DNA of 23,683 nucleotides from assembly GCA_016926235.1 (NCBI GenBank), contig JAFGOZ010000727.1, forward strand, positions 1-23,683. The letters run 5' to 3'. The translations under genes were made by a program, and so were the position numbers. Source of the DNA: Bacteroidales bacterium. GTDB lineage: Bacteria; Bacteroidota; Bacteroidia; Bacteroidales; UBA10428. Below, in pieces: positions 1-8,555 of the stretch. A model generated the notes under the pieces. It made no database searches. It was not told where the DNA came from and was given only the letters and a program-made list of their open reading frames with translations. The stretch's first letter is position 1; every line of letters begins with the position of its first letter.

Positions 1-32
1 TTAAATGTAACAGAAATTATCAAAATTAATAA

Positions 33-221
33 AGTTTTTTATCATCAAAAGTAAACCCTGGTGTCTGGTCAATGTTCTTCCTTTTCTTCCTGTCGCTTGA
101 GATACTTGTACTTGTAAACAGGTATGGAGAGGATAAAAATGATTATGAGAGGGTGATAGCACATCAGATTAATACCAGAATGGTGATGTTAGATAAGCTT
201 TCGGAAAAGAAAGCTGGGTAG
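33..221 (+). pseudogene. C-terminal remnant of a membrane protein
   Basis: An open frame runs from a stop at 30-32 to a TAG at 219-221, with an internal ATG at 72 that would give 49 residues. It reads as one hydrophobic helix (FFLFFLSLEILVLV) followed by a charged tail (NRYGEDKNDYERV), which looks like the C-terminal end of a larger membrane protein rather than a small gene. The helix-plus-tail pattern, with a Glu inside the helix, is faintly like the end of DUF4407 proteins; that is a guess. The frame is closed just upstream by a stop and the other two frames are closed too, so the gene is broken or truncated here. It is probably debris at the edge of the island. A short real protein starting at 72 is possible but less likely. 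Confidence 0.35.
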
Positions 222-328
222 ACATATTAAATGAGTATACCAAATTTAATAGGAAACATAAGATAGATAATTACGATATATTTTACGCTTATCTCAACTG
301 AGTAGGTAATTAAGTATATTAACATAGG

Positions 329-360
329 AATCCTACAAAACTTGAGGATTGTTTTTATTT
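329..360 (+). terminator. Probable rho-independent terminator
   Basis: The arms AATCCT (329-334) and AGGATT (345-350) are exact complements. Inside them CAA and TTG can extend the stem past one bulged A, leaving a 3-base loop. The stem is followed directly by GTTTTTATTT. It would stop transcription coming from the left, insulating the helicase operon that starts at 408. Confidence 0.5.
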
Positions 361-377
361 ATATACTTTATTTTCTA

Positions 378-385
378 TATTTTTG
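378..385 (+). promoter_or_regulatory. Candidate Bacteroidota -7 box for helicase operon
   Basis: TATTTTTG matches the Bacteroidota -7 consensus TAnnTTTG at all six fixed positions and lies 22 bases before the ATG at 408. The region about 20 bases upstream is T-rich but holds no exact TTTG -33 box. Its place between the hairpin at 329-360 and the first start codon fits a promoter for the two-gene helicase operon. An AT-rich stretch gives such matches easily, so this is tentative. Confidence 0.35.
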
Positions 386-407
386 ATATGTAAATAAAAC
401 TTACACA

Positions 408-3400
408 ATGAGATATGTTGACAAACAACTAGGTCAAATATTTTTTGAAAGGTTATTTGAAATCCTTTCAAATGATAAGCTTTCTCCAAAGGAGAGAATA
501 CCTAAATACAGGACTTTACTTGATGACCTTTTCAAAGCATTGACCTCTGATTCAAACCAGCTTTTTAGTGATCTATTCTCCCGGTCAACCTATATTTTTA
601 AGGAGTTTAATATTCCTCCTGATATAAAGGAGGCTACTCATTCTCTCAGAATTCTTGCTAATAAGGTTATTCATGAATCTGATTATAAAACATCCCAAAA
701 GGATGACATAAGATGTGTATATCAAATTGCTAATGTCATACATAATTTTTCAAAGGTTATAATACCAAACGAAATAAGTGATTATTATAAAAATCATCTT
801 AATGATTTAAGAAAAACTGTATTTAAAAAAAAGCAAAGATTACCATCCTATGATTTCTATGCTGTCATTGAAAGCATTTATATGCCACAGGGGAACCAGG
901 AAGGTAAATTTTGCGTATTAGTGTGTAGTACAGATGAGCTTGGTATAATAAAGCTTAAGCTATGGAATAATAAAGATGAAAATGGTTTTGGAAGTAATCT
1001 GGCTGATTTTGGCATGATAGCAGAACCCTTTCAGACAATATATATAACCAAAGTAGAACAAAGTAAAAACACTTCAGAAGATTATTTTGCTACTAAGGAA
1101 TCTTTGCTAATTCTGGAACCAGATTACCTTATTGATGCTAAAGAATTATCAGAATGTCGACAATATAGTTCAGAAGCAGTTACCAGGTATGAAGATAATC
1201 CACTGCTTTATTTATTAGGACGATTTACTAAGGGCAATATAACAGAAAATATTATGGTTGGAAACATTGCAGGTAGAATTCTGGATGATATTGTTACTGA
1301 ACAAGACGGATATGAATATAAAAAAACATTTGAAACCATAATGCGGGAGAATTCTTTTGGAATGCTTTGTATGGCAAATGAAAAGGGATATTATGACAAC
1401 ACCAGTATTAAAAAAATATATATTGAAGCACAGGATCATGAAAAGCAGATTAAAGATACTATTGGTCCATTCTTTGATAAAAACCTGATTATGGAGCCTA
1501 CTTTTATTTCAAACAAATATGGATTGCAAGGGAGATTGGATTTACTTATTGATTATGGCAAAGAGAATAACAGAAAGGATATAATTGAACTGAAATCATC
1601 AAGAAGATACCCTCAAGTCAATTTAGGCCTTTATCCTAACCATGAAGCCCAGACTTTATGTTACGACCTGTTGGTTTCATCTGTTTATCCAGACAGAGTT
1701 GGAGTAAGTTCGATTTTATATTCAAATGCTTCATCAGAAGAGAGACCATTAAGAAATGTTACCGGTGAAAGATACCTTTCAAAACAAGACCTCCTGATGC
1801 TTCGTAATAAAATTGTAGCAAATGAGATGAAGATGGCGAAGGGAGATTTTAAACCATTCTTTGATATTGTTACAGATTCGTTTGGCTCTTATCCAGTTTA
1901 TCTTAAAGAACAAGTTGATGAACTTAGGTCTGTTATAAACAGTCTTGAACCACTCTTAAAAAAATATTTTCTGGGATTTCTTAAATTCATTTTTTATGAG
2001 CTCAAGGTTGCAAAAATCGGTTCCAATAATCCATGGAACAGTACGAAAGGTTACTCGGAGATATGGAAAGCTTCGTGGCTTGAAAAAGTTGAAGATTCTG
2101 ATGTACTGGTTAATATGAGAGTAAAAGAGATCTCTGATGATTTTCAAGTCACATTGGAATCAGACATAGATCTTTTTGCTAACAGAGAACAATTGAGTTC
2201 TTTCAGACCAGGTGATACAGCGATACTATATCCAACATATAATCAAAATGAATTGCATCCTCTTAAATCACAGATACTTAAATGCAGGGTATTGGAAGTC
2301 GCTTTCAATAATATTAAGGTTAGTCTTATTAACAAGCAAGTAAGTAAAGACTATCTTAAAATGGATACTTTTTGGGCATTAGACAGGGAATTCAGAGAAT
2401 CTGGTTATAAACAACTACTTCAATTATTATATGAATTTTTAAAATCTGATGAACGGATTATTGATCTTATCCTCGGACGAGTTAAACCGAGATTTGTTAA
2501 TTTACAGGAAATACCAAAGAATGGGATGGATCCTGTTCAACATGAGAACGTTAAAAGAGCTGTCGCTGCGGAAGATTATTACCTTATTCAAGGTCCTCCA
2601 GGTACTGGTAAAACCTCCAAAGTCCTTATTGAGATTGTCAGAAACTTAGTTGATTACAATCAATCAGTAATGATAGTCGCTTTTACAAACAGAGCAGTTG
2701 ATGAAATTTGTGAGAAGCTTCTGCAACTCAGGCTCGATTTTGTAAGACTTGGCAGGGGGAAAAAGCAATATTACTGGTCGGAGATTTCATTAAAGCAAGG
2801 TCTTAAAGAATTGAGTGAGACAGTTACTAATGTTAAAGTCTTTGTTTCAACGATTTCAACATTTGCTAACAGTCTCGATATATTGAAATTCAAAGCCTTT
2901 GATACACTTATTATTGATGAAGCATCTCAGGTACTGGAACCTCAGGTAGTTGGAGTTCTAAAATATTTTGAAAGGTGGATATTTATTGGAGATGAAAATC
3001 AGCTACCAGCAGTAGTAATGCAAGATGATGATGATAGTCAATGCAATGATAAAGATCTGATGAAAATATCTCTTAATAATTTCAGAGAGTCTTTGTACTA
3101 TAGACTAAAGAAGAATGCCATGAAAAACTCGTGGAACGATTGCTTTGGTAGTTTGAAGTTTCAGTACAGGATGCACACTGAGATAGCCAGATTCCCTAAA
3201 GAATTCTTTTACAACAATCAACTTGAGGAACTGGACGATTCGCAGAAGGCAAGTATGCCGGATTATAAAAAATACGAGGGGGAAAGCATCAATGAAATTA
3301 TATCAACCTCACGAATGGTTTTTGTGCCCTCCAAAATTGACTCCAGATCAAAAGTAAATGCCGAGGAGGCGAATCTGGCCGCCAGGCTGATTAATCATAT

Positions 3401-3809
3401 AGCAGAGATTTATGCTGACAAATTCAACCCGGAAGTTACAGTTGGAGTGATAACTCCCTTCAGAGCCCAAATTGCAACTATACGTAATCATCTTGATAAA
3501 AAATACAGGAATGTAACAATTGATACTGTTGAGAGATTTCAGGGAAGTGAGCGGGATATAATAATTCTTTCTCTTGCAGTAAAGAATCCTTTGCAATTGC
3601 GGACAATTCAGTCTTATAATGATAATGGTGTAGACCGAAAACTAAATGTTGCAATTACACGGGCTAAAGAGCAATTGATTATTTTAGGTTCTGAAGATGT
3701 TTTGAGGTATGATCCTATTTTTGAGGCACTTATTAATTTTATTAAAGATAATGGAGGTTATAAACTCAATCCATTAAAATCTGACCTGGTACTTACTAAT
3801 TTGTTTTAA
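408..3809 (+). CDS. Dna2-like nuclease-helicase (RecB-type nuclease + SF1B helicase)
   Basis: A 1133-residue protein likely to cut and unwind DNA. Residues 79-113 resemble DUF4145/HEPN-like helices, with LR81, N85 and H89 spaced as in that family. About 280-420 look like a RecB/Cas4-type PD-(D/E)XK nuclease: GRLD with D377, IIELK with E394 and K396, and a QxxxY motif (Q415, Y419). The usual early His of this nuclease family is not evident, and I see no cysteine set for an Fe-S cluster. The C-terminal half is an SF1B UPF1/Dna2 helicase: Walker A GPPGTGKT at 729, DEAS at 837, GDENQLP at 861, QYRMH at 919, VERFQGSERD at 1041 and VAITRAK at 1081. All helicase motifs look intact. It ends in TNLF. 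The next gene starts 2 bases after its stop, so the two are cotranscribed. Helicase call is firm, nuclease call good, N-terminal call weak. Confidence 0.88.
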   Translation: MRYVDKQLGQIFFERLFEILSNDKLSPKERIPKYRTLLDDLFKALTSDSNQLFSDLFSRSTYIFKEFNIPPDIKEATHSLRILANKVIHESDYKTSQKDDIRCVYQIANVIHNFSKVIIPNEISDYYKNHLNDLRKTVFKKKQRLPSYDFYAVIESIYMPQGNQEGKFCVLVCSTDELGIIKLKLWNNKDENGFGSNLADFGMIAEPFQTIYITKVEQSKNTSEDYFATKESLLILEPDYLIDAKELSECRQYSSEAVTRYEDNPLLYLLGRFTKGNITENIMVGNIAGRILDDIVTEQDGYEYKKTFETIMRENSFGMLCMANEKGYYDNTSIKKIYIEAQDHEKQIKDTIGPFFDKNLIMEPTFISNKYGLQGRLDLLIDYGKENNRKDIIELKSSRRYPQVNLGLYPNHEAQTLCYDLLVSSVYPDRVGVSSILYSNASSEERPLRNVTGERYLSKQDLLMLRNKIVANEMKMAKGDFKPFFDIVTDSFGSYPVYLKEQVDELRSVINSLEPLLKKYFLGFLKFIFYELKVAKIGSNNPWNSTKGYSEIWKASWLEKVEDSDVLVNMRVKEISDDFQVTLESDIDLFANREQLSSFRPGDTAILYPTYNQNELHPLKSQILKCRVLEVAFNNIKVSLINKQVSKDYLKMDTFWALDREFRESGYKQLLQLLYEFLKSDERIIDLILGRVKPRFVNLQEIPKNGMDPVQHENVKRAVAAEDYYLIQGPPGTGKTSKVLIEIVRNLVDYNQSVMIVAFTNRAVDEICEKLLQLRLDFVRLGRGKKQYYWSEISLKQGLKELSETVTNVKVFVSTISTFANSLDILKFKAFDTLIIDEASQVLEPQVVGVLKYFERWIFIGDENQLPAVVMQDDDDSQCNDKDLMKISLNNFRESLYYRLKKNAMKNSWNDCFGSLKFQYRMHTEIARFPKEFFYNNQLEELDDSQKASMPDYKKYEGESINEIISTSRMVFVPSKIDSRSKVNAEEANLAARLINHIAEIYADKFNPEVTVGVITPFRAQIATIRNHLDKKYRNVTIDTVERFQGSERDIIILSLAVKNPLQLRTIQSYNDNGVDRKLNVAITRAKEQLIILGSEDVLRYDPIFEALINFIKDNGGYKLNPLKSDLVLTNLF

Positions 3810-3811
3810 TC

Positions 3812-5593
3812 ATGTCACTTATAGAAAGATTGAACAGAGCTATTGATGTTGAATATGACTCAAAAAATGCGGAAATAGACTCCCAGCTTGAGCTCCCTCT
3901 TGAAGACAGAGTTTTAAAAGGAGATACTATTTCAGATATAACTGCAAACTTTGTGGATTCGAACTTTCAGGGAGGAAGTTCAGAGATAATTTTTAATTCT
4001 GTCAAGGTAACATGTCCTGATAATATTTCAAAATTCAGAGAAGGAAGCCCGGTTAAATTATCAGGATATGGTCATTCATTTGTTCTTGATGTTGTAGAAG
4101 ATAATGATGAAAACATGACACTTCAGATTGGGTATGGAATAGGCTCTATTTCAAGAAATTATAATAATACCAAAGGATGGCAAATTGATAATGCCAAAGT
4201 AGATATAAGAGATATTGTGAAGCAATCTACTTATATTCTAGCAAACGATTCAACAAAACTCAATTCTTTGACAAATATTTTTGAAGGAAAAAGCCATCCC
4301 CAATTTGACGACGAAAAAAAAGATATAGCAAGACGATATATCGAAAATGCTAAACTTGATAAAACTCAAAAAGAAGCATATATATATGCTTATTCTGCCA
4401 AAAATTTTTATTTGGTACAAGGACCACCAGGATCTGGTAAAACATGGCTTTTAGCTCATCTGGCTGTCGAATTTGCTAAAGAAGGTAAAAAAGTACTAAT
4501 CACCGCCTTTACACATACAGCAATTAATAATGCTCTTCAAAAAACCTCATCACTCTCAGGTTATCCTCATATAATCAAAGTAGGAAAAAAATACCAGACA
4601 GAGGGATTAAACAATGAAGGCTCCACAGCAAAGAATGTTACTGACTTTAGCAGGAGTGGTTATACAAATACAAGTAAGGGAATTATTGTTGGAGCAACTT
4701 GTTATGCTCCTTATACAAAAAAACTGAGTTTTATGGATTGGGATATAGTAATAATAGATGAGGCTGGACAGTTAACTATACCCCTGGCAATTGCTGCAAT
4801 GGTTAAAGGAGAGAAATATATACTTATAGGTGATCATAAGCAATTACCTCCAATTGTTGCAGAAAATCATAAAGATATTGAATTTACCAAATCTATATTC
4901 GAGCATTTATTCAAATATAATGAAGGTATTATGCTGGATATAACTTACAGAATGAACAGGCACATAAATAAATTTCCAAGCAGACAATTTTATAATGATA
5001 AATTGAAGCCTCATACAAATAATGAAAACTGGATATTAAATATTGATAATCATTTTCAAAAGCATCAGGATATTTTAGATATAAATAAACCGGAAGTATT
5101 ATTTTGTCATAATCATTATAGTAATCAGCCAAGATCAGAATTTGAGGCAAAATTGATATCGGAATTATTGGAAGAATATATCAATAACGGATTAAATGGA
5201 AGTGATATAGCAATAATAACACCATATAGAGCTCAGGTCCGACAAATTAGAAAATATATCTCTAAATTAAATGCTTATCAAAAAATAAAAAATGATCTGC
5301 TACTTGATACCGTCGAGCGAATGCAAGGACAGGAAAGGAATGTAATAATTTATTCTCTGGCTATTTCAGATCCAATAAAAGCAAAACAAAGATTAGATTT
5401 TGTTTTCAATCCAAACAGGTTTAATGTAGCTATTACACGTGCTAAAAAGAAAAGGATAGTTATTGGTGCACAAAGCATGTTTCATTTTGAAATAAACGAT
5501 ACTATAATTAAACCTCTGATTAAGAATTTTGAGGATTTTTACAGTATGTCAACAATACTTCATGAAAACCCGGATGTAAATGGATTATTTTAA
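3812..5593 (+). CDS. UPF1/Dna2-type SF1B helicase
   Basis: A 593-residue helicase, second gene of the operon that begins at 408. The first 190 residues hold no domain I recognise, though part looks like the beta-rich region found before UPF1-like helicase cores. The helicase motifs are complete: GPPGSGKT at 204, DEAG at 316 (Ser of the usual DEAS replaced by Gly), GDHKQLPP at 340, TYRM at 378, VERMQGQERN at 501 and VAITRAK at 539. No nuclease domain is visible. The pairing suggests that the upstream nuclease-helicase and this helicase act together on DNA or RNA ends. Both proteins finish with Leu-Phe (here VNGLF). It converges with the minus-strand operon, its stop lying 32 bases from the end of the E2-E1-JAB gene. 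Confidence 0.87.
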   Translation: MSLIERLNRAIDVEYDSKNAEIDSQLELPLEDRVLKGDTISDITANFVDSNFQGGSSEIIFNSVKVTCPDNISKFREGSPVKLSGYGHSFVLDVVEDNDENMTLQIGYGIGSISRNYNNTKGWQIDNAKVDIRDIVKQSTYILANDSTKLNSLTNIFEGKSHPQFDDEKKDIARRYIENAKLDKTQKEAYIYAYSAKNFYLVQGPPGSGKTWLLAHLAVEFAKEGKKVLITAFTHTAINNALQKTSSLSGYPHIIKVGKKYQTEGLNNEGSTAKNVTDFSRSGYTNTSKGIIVGATCYAPYTKKLSFMDWDIVIIDEAGQLTIPLAIAAMVKGEKYILIGDHKQLPPIVAENHKDIEFTKSIFEHLFKYNEGIMLDITYRMNRHINKFPSRQFYNDKLKPHTNNENWILNIDNHFQKHQDILDINKPEVLFCHNHYSNQPRSEFEAKLISELLEEYINNGLNGSDIAIITPYRAQVRQIRKYISKLNAYQKIKNDLLLDTVERMQGQERNVIIYSLAISDPIKAKQRLDFVFNPNRFNVAITRAKKKRIVIGAQSMFHFEINDTIIKPLIKNFEDFYSMSTILHENPDVNGLF

Positions 5594-5625
5594 AGATTTT
5601 CAGCAGTAATTCTTAATAAAACTAT

Positions 5626-7737
5626 TTATATTACGCCATTATCCTTTCTATATCGGTGAAGCTTCCCTCCATGATAAACATAAAAACCTGGTGTGAATGA
5701 ATCCTTATTGTAAGCAGCGATCAGCAATACCGGATTATGTGTATTAACTTTACTTGATTTTGCTATATCTTCAATAGATATAAAATCGGGAGGACTATAT
5801 TGATTTGTGTTGTCTGGATGGCTATGCCAGTCTCCAACATACTCAATCTTCCCATCATATTTTTTATAAATAATCTTAAGCTTTTTATTCAAATCATTTG
5901 GATCTGGCTCAAATTTATATGGAGAATTTACATAGTTATCGGGGCAAATAATGTTTGAAATAACAACTTCCTTATAATTATTTAGGTAGCTACCTGTTAA
6001 AATACCGCCAAATTCATTTGGATAATGTAACCGTGACAGGGTTTCAATATTTTTAAAACAATCGCTCTCTATTATTAGGCGAAGATTTAATGAGGGCTGA
6101 TTATAATGAATATCTTCTGAGCTGGCAATAATGTTATTTAAATAATATGAATAAAAAGATTTTGGTTGTATATTAGAATCATAATATGCATTAATGTTTT
6201 TAATCGAATGGTTGAGTAATTGGTTAATATCAAAATACGATGCCTCGAATGTAGGATGCCAGCATCCTGTGCCTTCTCTGAATTCAGCAGCCCTGTAACC
6301 GCCAAAAGAATACAGCATTTGATTACGTCTTTCAATCATGTTTTTATTGTCCTTGTTGCAGATACAAATTAATTCACATGCTTTATCAGAGATTGACAGA
6401 TAAAATACTGTATTTTCCAGTGAAAAATCAGTCAGCATCTGAATTATTTCATTATTTGCAGAACAATCAAAAATAATATCATATTTACTTATCTTTTTTA
6501 AAATTTCTCTTCCGTCTTGAGTATTTATATTTTGTGGACGTAGATTATCAAACAACTCTACTTCAATATATGGAGATATATCAAAAAGTTTGTTTTTTAG
6601 CGACTCAGTCTTTATAAGTCCTACATCACAAAAACTGTAAGTACTTCTGCATATGTTTCCTGGTTCGACCAGATCGACATCAGCCAGATCTATTTTTCGT
6701 GCGCCACCTCTAGTTAATATTTCAGCAAGAGAGCTTCCAATTGCACCAATTCCGATAATAAGAATTCTTTTTTTGGCAAGTGTCTGGTTAATGCTCCCCC
6801 TGCCAAAAAACCTGTCATAAGAAATATTTTGTGTGGAATCCCATAATATTGGTCTGTCGTAATGATTAATAAGCTGTTTTGAATATCGGATATTTCTTGG
6901 AAAGTCTTCTCTTGGAAGCAATACAAGGTCCCAATGAACCTGCGATGAATTACTTCTTGGTATTTTATACCCAATGGCAAACATTATATATTGCTTAAAT
7001 CCAGTGGGCATAATTTTATAGTTTGCCAGCCTTTTACAAAAATCACTGAAATATTTAGTAAAAGTATCAGGGAAAAGTGTGACAAGATCTTTCCATTGTG
7101 TATATCTCAATTTCCTGGTTTTAACCGGTTCTTTGTTAATAAAAATCCAACAACCTGTATATGTTTCTTTATTTATATATTCTGTCGACCAGGAATAGGT
7201 TTTATTCCCAAGATTCTGGGCTAAAACAGTGATTCTTGTAATTTGATTCTTCTGATCCTTGAAATAGTTTAGTACAGAATATTTGAATTCACCAAAGGGG
7301 ACTTGAAAACGGTTTTTATCAAAATCATTTTCTTCAAAAAGCAGAGTTACCAGTCCCTGGGAATCATATGCCGAATACTCATAATGTTCATCTTCATAAT
7401 CGTTTTCTACATATTTTGAAATATAATTCAAGAGTTTTTCGACTTCAAGATTGATCCTCGTATATATATGATTAACAAATTCTGTATTAAGGCAAATTGA
7501 ACCGTCAAAATTCTGATGTGGATAACCTTCAAAGTCTTGTGTGATAAATTTAATGGAATTTAGAGGATATGACTCGGGAATATGAACCTGGAAAGTCAAA
7601 TTAGCCTTGTTTGAATCTATCTTAATTTCACCCTCATAATTATGTGATTCATGATTGAATTGAAAATTCTTTGACTTATGTATCTTCTTGATATTATCGA
7701 AATAGTCGTTATAAAAAGATAAATCATTACTATTCAT
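5626..7737 (-). CDS. E2-E1-JAB triple fusion (ubiquitin-like conjugation/deconjugation)
   Basis: A 703-residue protein joining three activities of ubiquitin-type pathways. Residues 20-110 look like an E2 (UBC) domain: a YP turn near 57 and the catalytic block HQNFDGSICL with candidate C82. Residues about 320-500 are a ThiF/E1 adenylation domain: glycine loop GIGAIG at 329-334, the DLADVDLVEPGN stretch after it, and candidate catalytic C492 in GTGCWHP. Residues about 555-695 are a JAB/JAMM isopeptidase: E575, then H638, H640, S648 and D651 in the canonical HxHP-x6-S-x2-D order. The middle (110-310) is unassigned. CBASS Cap2 is an E2-E1 fusion with JAB (Cap3) as a separate protein; here all three are one chain. 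No ubiquitin-like protein or CD-NTase is nearby. It overlaps the PLD gene by ATGA, so the two are translationally coupled. Confidence 0.88.
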   Translation of the reverse strand: MNSNDLSFYNDYFDNIKKIHKSKNFQFNHESHNYEGEIKIDSNKANLTFQVHIPESYPLNSIKFITQDFEGYPHQNFDGSICLNTEFVNHIYTRINLEVEKLLNYISKYVENDYEDEHYEYSAYDSQGLVTLLFEENDFDKNRFQVPFGEFKYSVLNYFKDQKNQITRITVLAQNLGNKTYSWSTEYINKETYTGCWIFINKEPVKTRKLRYTQWKDLVTLFPDTFTKYFSDFCKRLANYKIMPTGFKQYIMFAIGYKIPRSNSSQVHWDLVLLPREDFPRNIRYSKQLINHYDRPILWDSTQNISYDRFFGRGSINQTLAKKRILIIGIGAIGSSLAEILTRGGARKIDLADVDLVEPGNICRSTYSFCDVGLIKTESLKNKLFDISPYIEVELFDNLRPQNINTQDGREILKKISKYDIIFDCSANNEIIQMLTDFSLENTVFYLSISDKACELICICNKDNKNMIERRNQMLYSFGGYRAAEFREGTGCWHPTFEASYFDINQLLNHSIKNINAYYDSNIQPKSFYSYYLNNIIASSEDIHYNQPSLNLRLIIESDCFKNIETLSRLHYPNEFGGILTGSYLNNYKEVVISNIICPDNYVNSPYKFEPDPNDLNKKLKIIYKKYDGKIEYVGDWHSHPDNTNQYSPPDFISIEDIAKSSKVNTHNPVLLIAAYNKDSFTPGFYVYHGGKLHRYRKDNGVI

Positions 7738-8492
7738 AATTTACCATATGAAGTTGGCGGTACTCTAGTTACTTTAACATCTTCCTTTGGTTTATACTGT
7801 GCTTCTTTTTCTTTTTGTTGTTGTTCAGCCAAGATCCTCTCTTTTTCCTCTTTTTCTCTTTTTGCCGCTTCTTCAGCTTTCTTTTTTGCTATTTCCTCTT
7901 TTTCTATTTGCTTTTCTTTAATTTCAATCTCTTTCCTGTATCTAGCCTCTTGCTCTTTAATGGTTGCTTGTGCCCGACGATATGCCTCAAGAACAACAGG
8001 AGTAAGAACTTCTTTACTCTCCTTTTCAATTGTTTGTAGTTCAGCTTTTTTACTTACTGGATCTTCAATATCTTGAAAGAAGTCTACACTTTCTTCAAGG
8101 CAATCCTCAAAATCAGCAATCTTTTTATCTACTGGTACAATATCCAGTGCTTCTTTATTTGTCGTAGCATTAATTGACCAGTTATAACTTCCTGATTTTG
8201 CGATACTATCATCGATAATATAGAACTTGTAATGCATAAAGTTACCCTGTTCAGATTCCTCGCTTCCAACTTTATTTACAAGTGCACCAAGCTCTATCAA
8301 TTCCCTGAATAATTCAAATCGAATAATGTTTAGTTCATTACAGGATAAAATTACCTTTACATCAATTCCTCGTTTCTTTGACTGAATGAGTTCATTTATT
8401 AGTACGATATCTGTAAGCCAGGATACTGCTACTTTTATGGACTTCGATGCTGACTGCAGATCTTTTAGGATTTCATCTTGAATATTGTTCAT
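7734..8492 (-). CDS. PLD-family nuclease-like protein with coiled-coil tail
   Basis: A 252-residue protein from the ATG at 8492; an upstream in-frame start at 8501 is TTG and less likely. Residues 1-130 form one phospholipase-D (HKD) domain: H87, K89 and D94 in HxKx4D, then GSYNWS, then E114. Proteins with a single HKD motif of the Nuc/BfiI type usually act as dimers on nucleic acid, so a nuclease is more likely than a lipase. No signal peptide is seen. Residues about 162-234 are rich in Glu, Lys and Ala and should form a long coiled coil. The last 18 residues are a flexible tail ending in TSYGKL. The stop overlaps the start of the E2-E1-JAB gene (ATGA), which makes this protein the obvious partner or substrate of that enzyme. 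Domain call firm, role inferred. Confidence 0.82.
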   Translation of the reverse strand: MNNIQDEILKDLQSASKSIKVAVSWLTDIVLINELIQSKKRGIDVKVILSCNELNIIRFELFRELIELGALVNKVGSEESEQGNFMHYKFYIIDDSIAKSGSYNWSINATTNKEALDIVPVDKKIADFEDCLEESVDFFQDIEDPVSKKAELQTIEKESKEVLTPVVLEAYRRAQATIKEQEARYRKEIEIKEKQIEKEEIAKKKAEEAAKREKEEKERILAEQQQKEKEAQYKPKEDVKVTRVPPTSYGKL

Positions 8493-8541
8493 CGCTATCA
8501 ATACTTTACTGTTGAATATTTTAAATTTCTAATTTAGTAAA

Positions 8542-8549
8542 TAAAGTTA
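8542..8549 (-). promoter_or_regulatory. Candidate -7 box for the PLD/E2-E1-JAB pair
   Basis: On the minus strand this reads TAACTTTA, one base off the Bacteroidota -7 consensus TAnnTTTG. It lies 49 bases before the PLD start and directly downstream of the dyad at 8556-8584, so the dyad would cover the -33 region. No clear TTTG is present at the expected distance. Weak on its own, but the 135-base gap is the longest on the minus strand and fits an internal promoter. Confidence 0.22.
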
Positions 8550-8555
8550 GTTATT

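Noticed and set aside
5606..5634. Possible bidirectional terminator between the convergent genes (GTAAT...ATTAC)
   Set aside because: Stem of only five pairs with a long AT loop, and it runs into the end of the E2-E1-JAB coding frame; too weak to list.
7815..8039. Plus-strand frame with a very Phe-rich, membrane-like product
   Set aside because: It is the complement of the Glu/Lys-rich coiled coil of the PLD protein, which explains the Phe bias.
5626..8492. A regular type II CBASS locus
   Set aside because: No CD-NTase (no nucleotidyltransferase motif in any frame read) and no typical CBASS effector; only the Cap2/Cap3-like enzymes are present.
8493..8501. Longer start for the PLD protein at 8501
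   Set aside because: The codon is TTG, three codons before a regular ATG at 8492.
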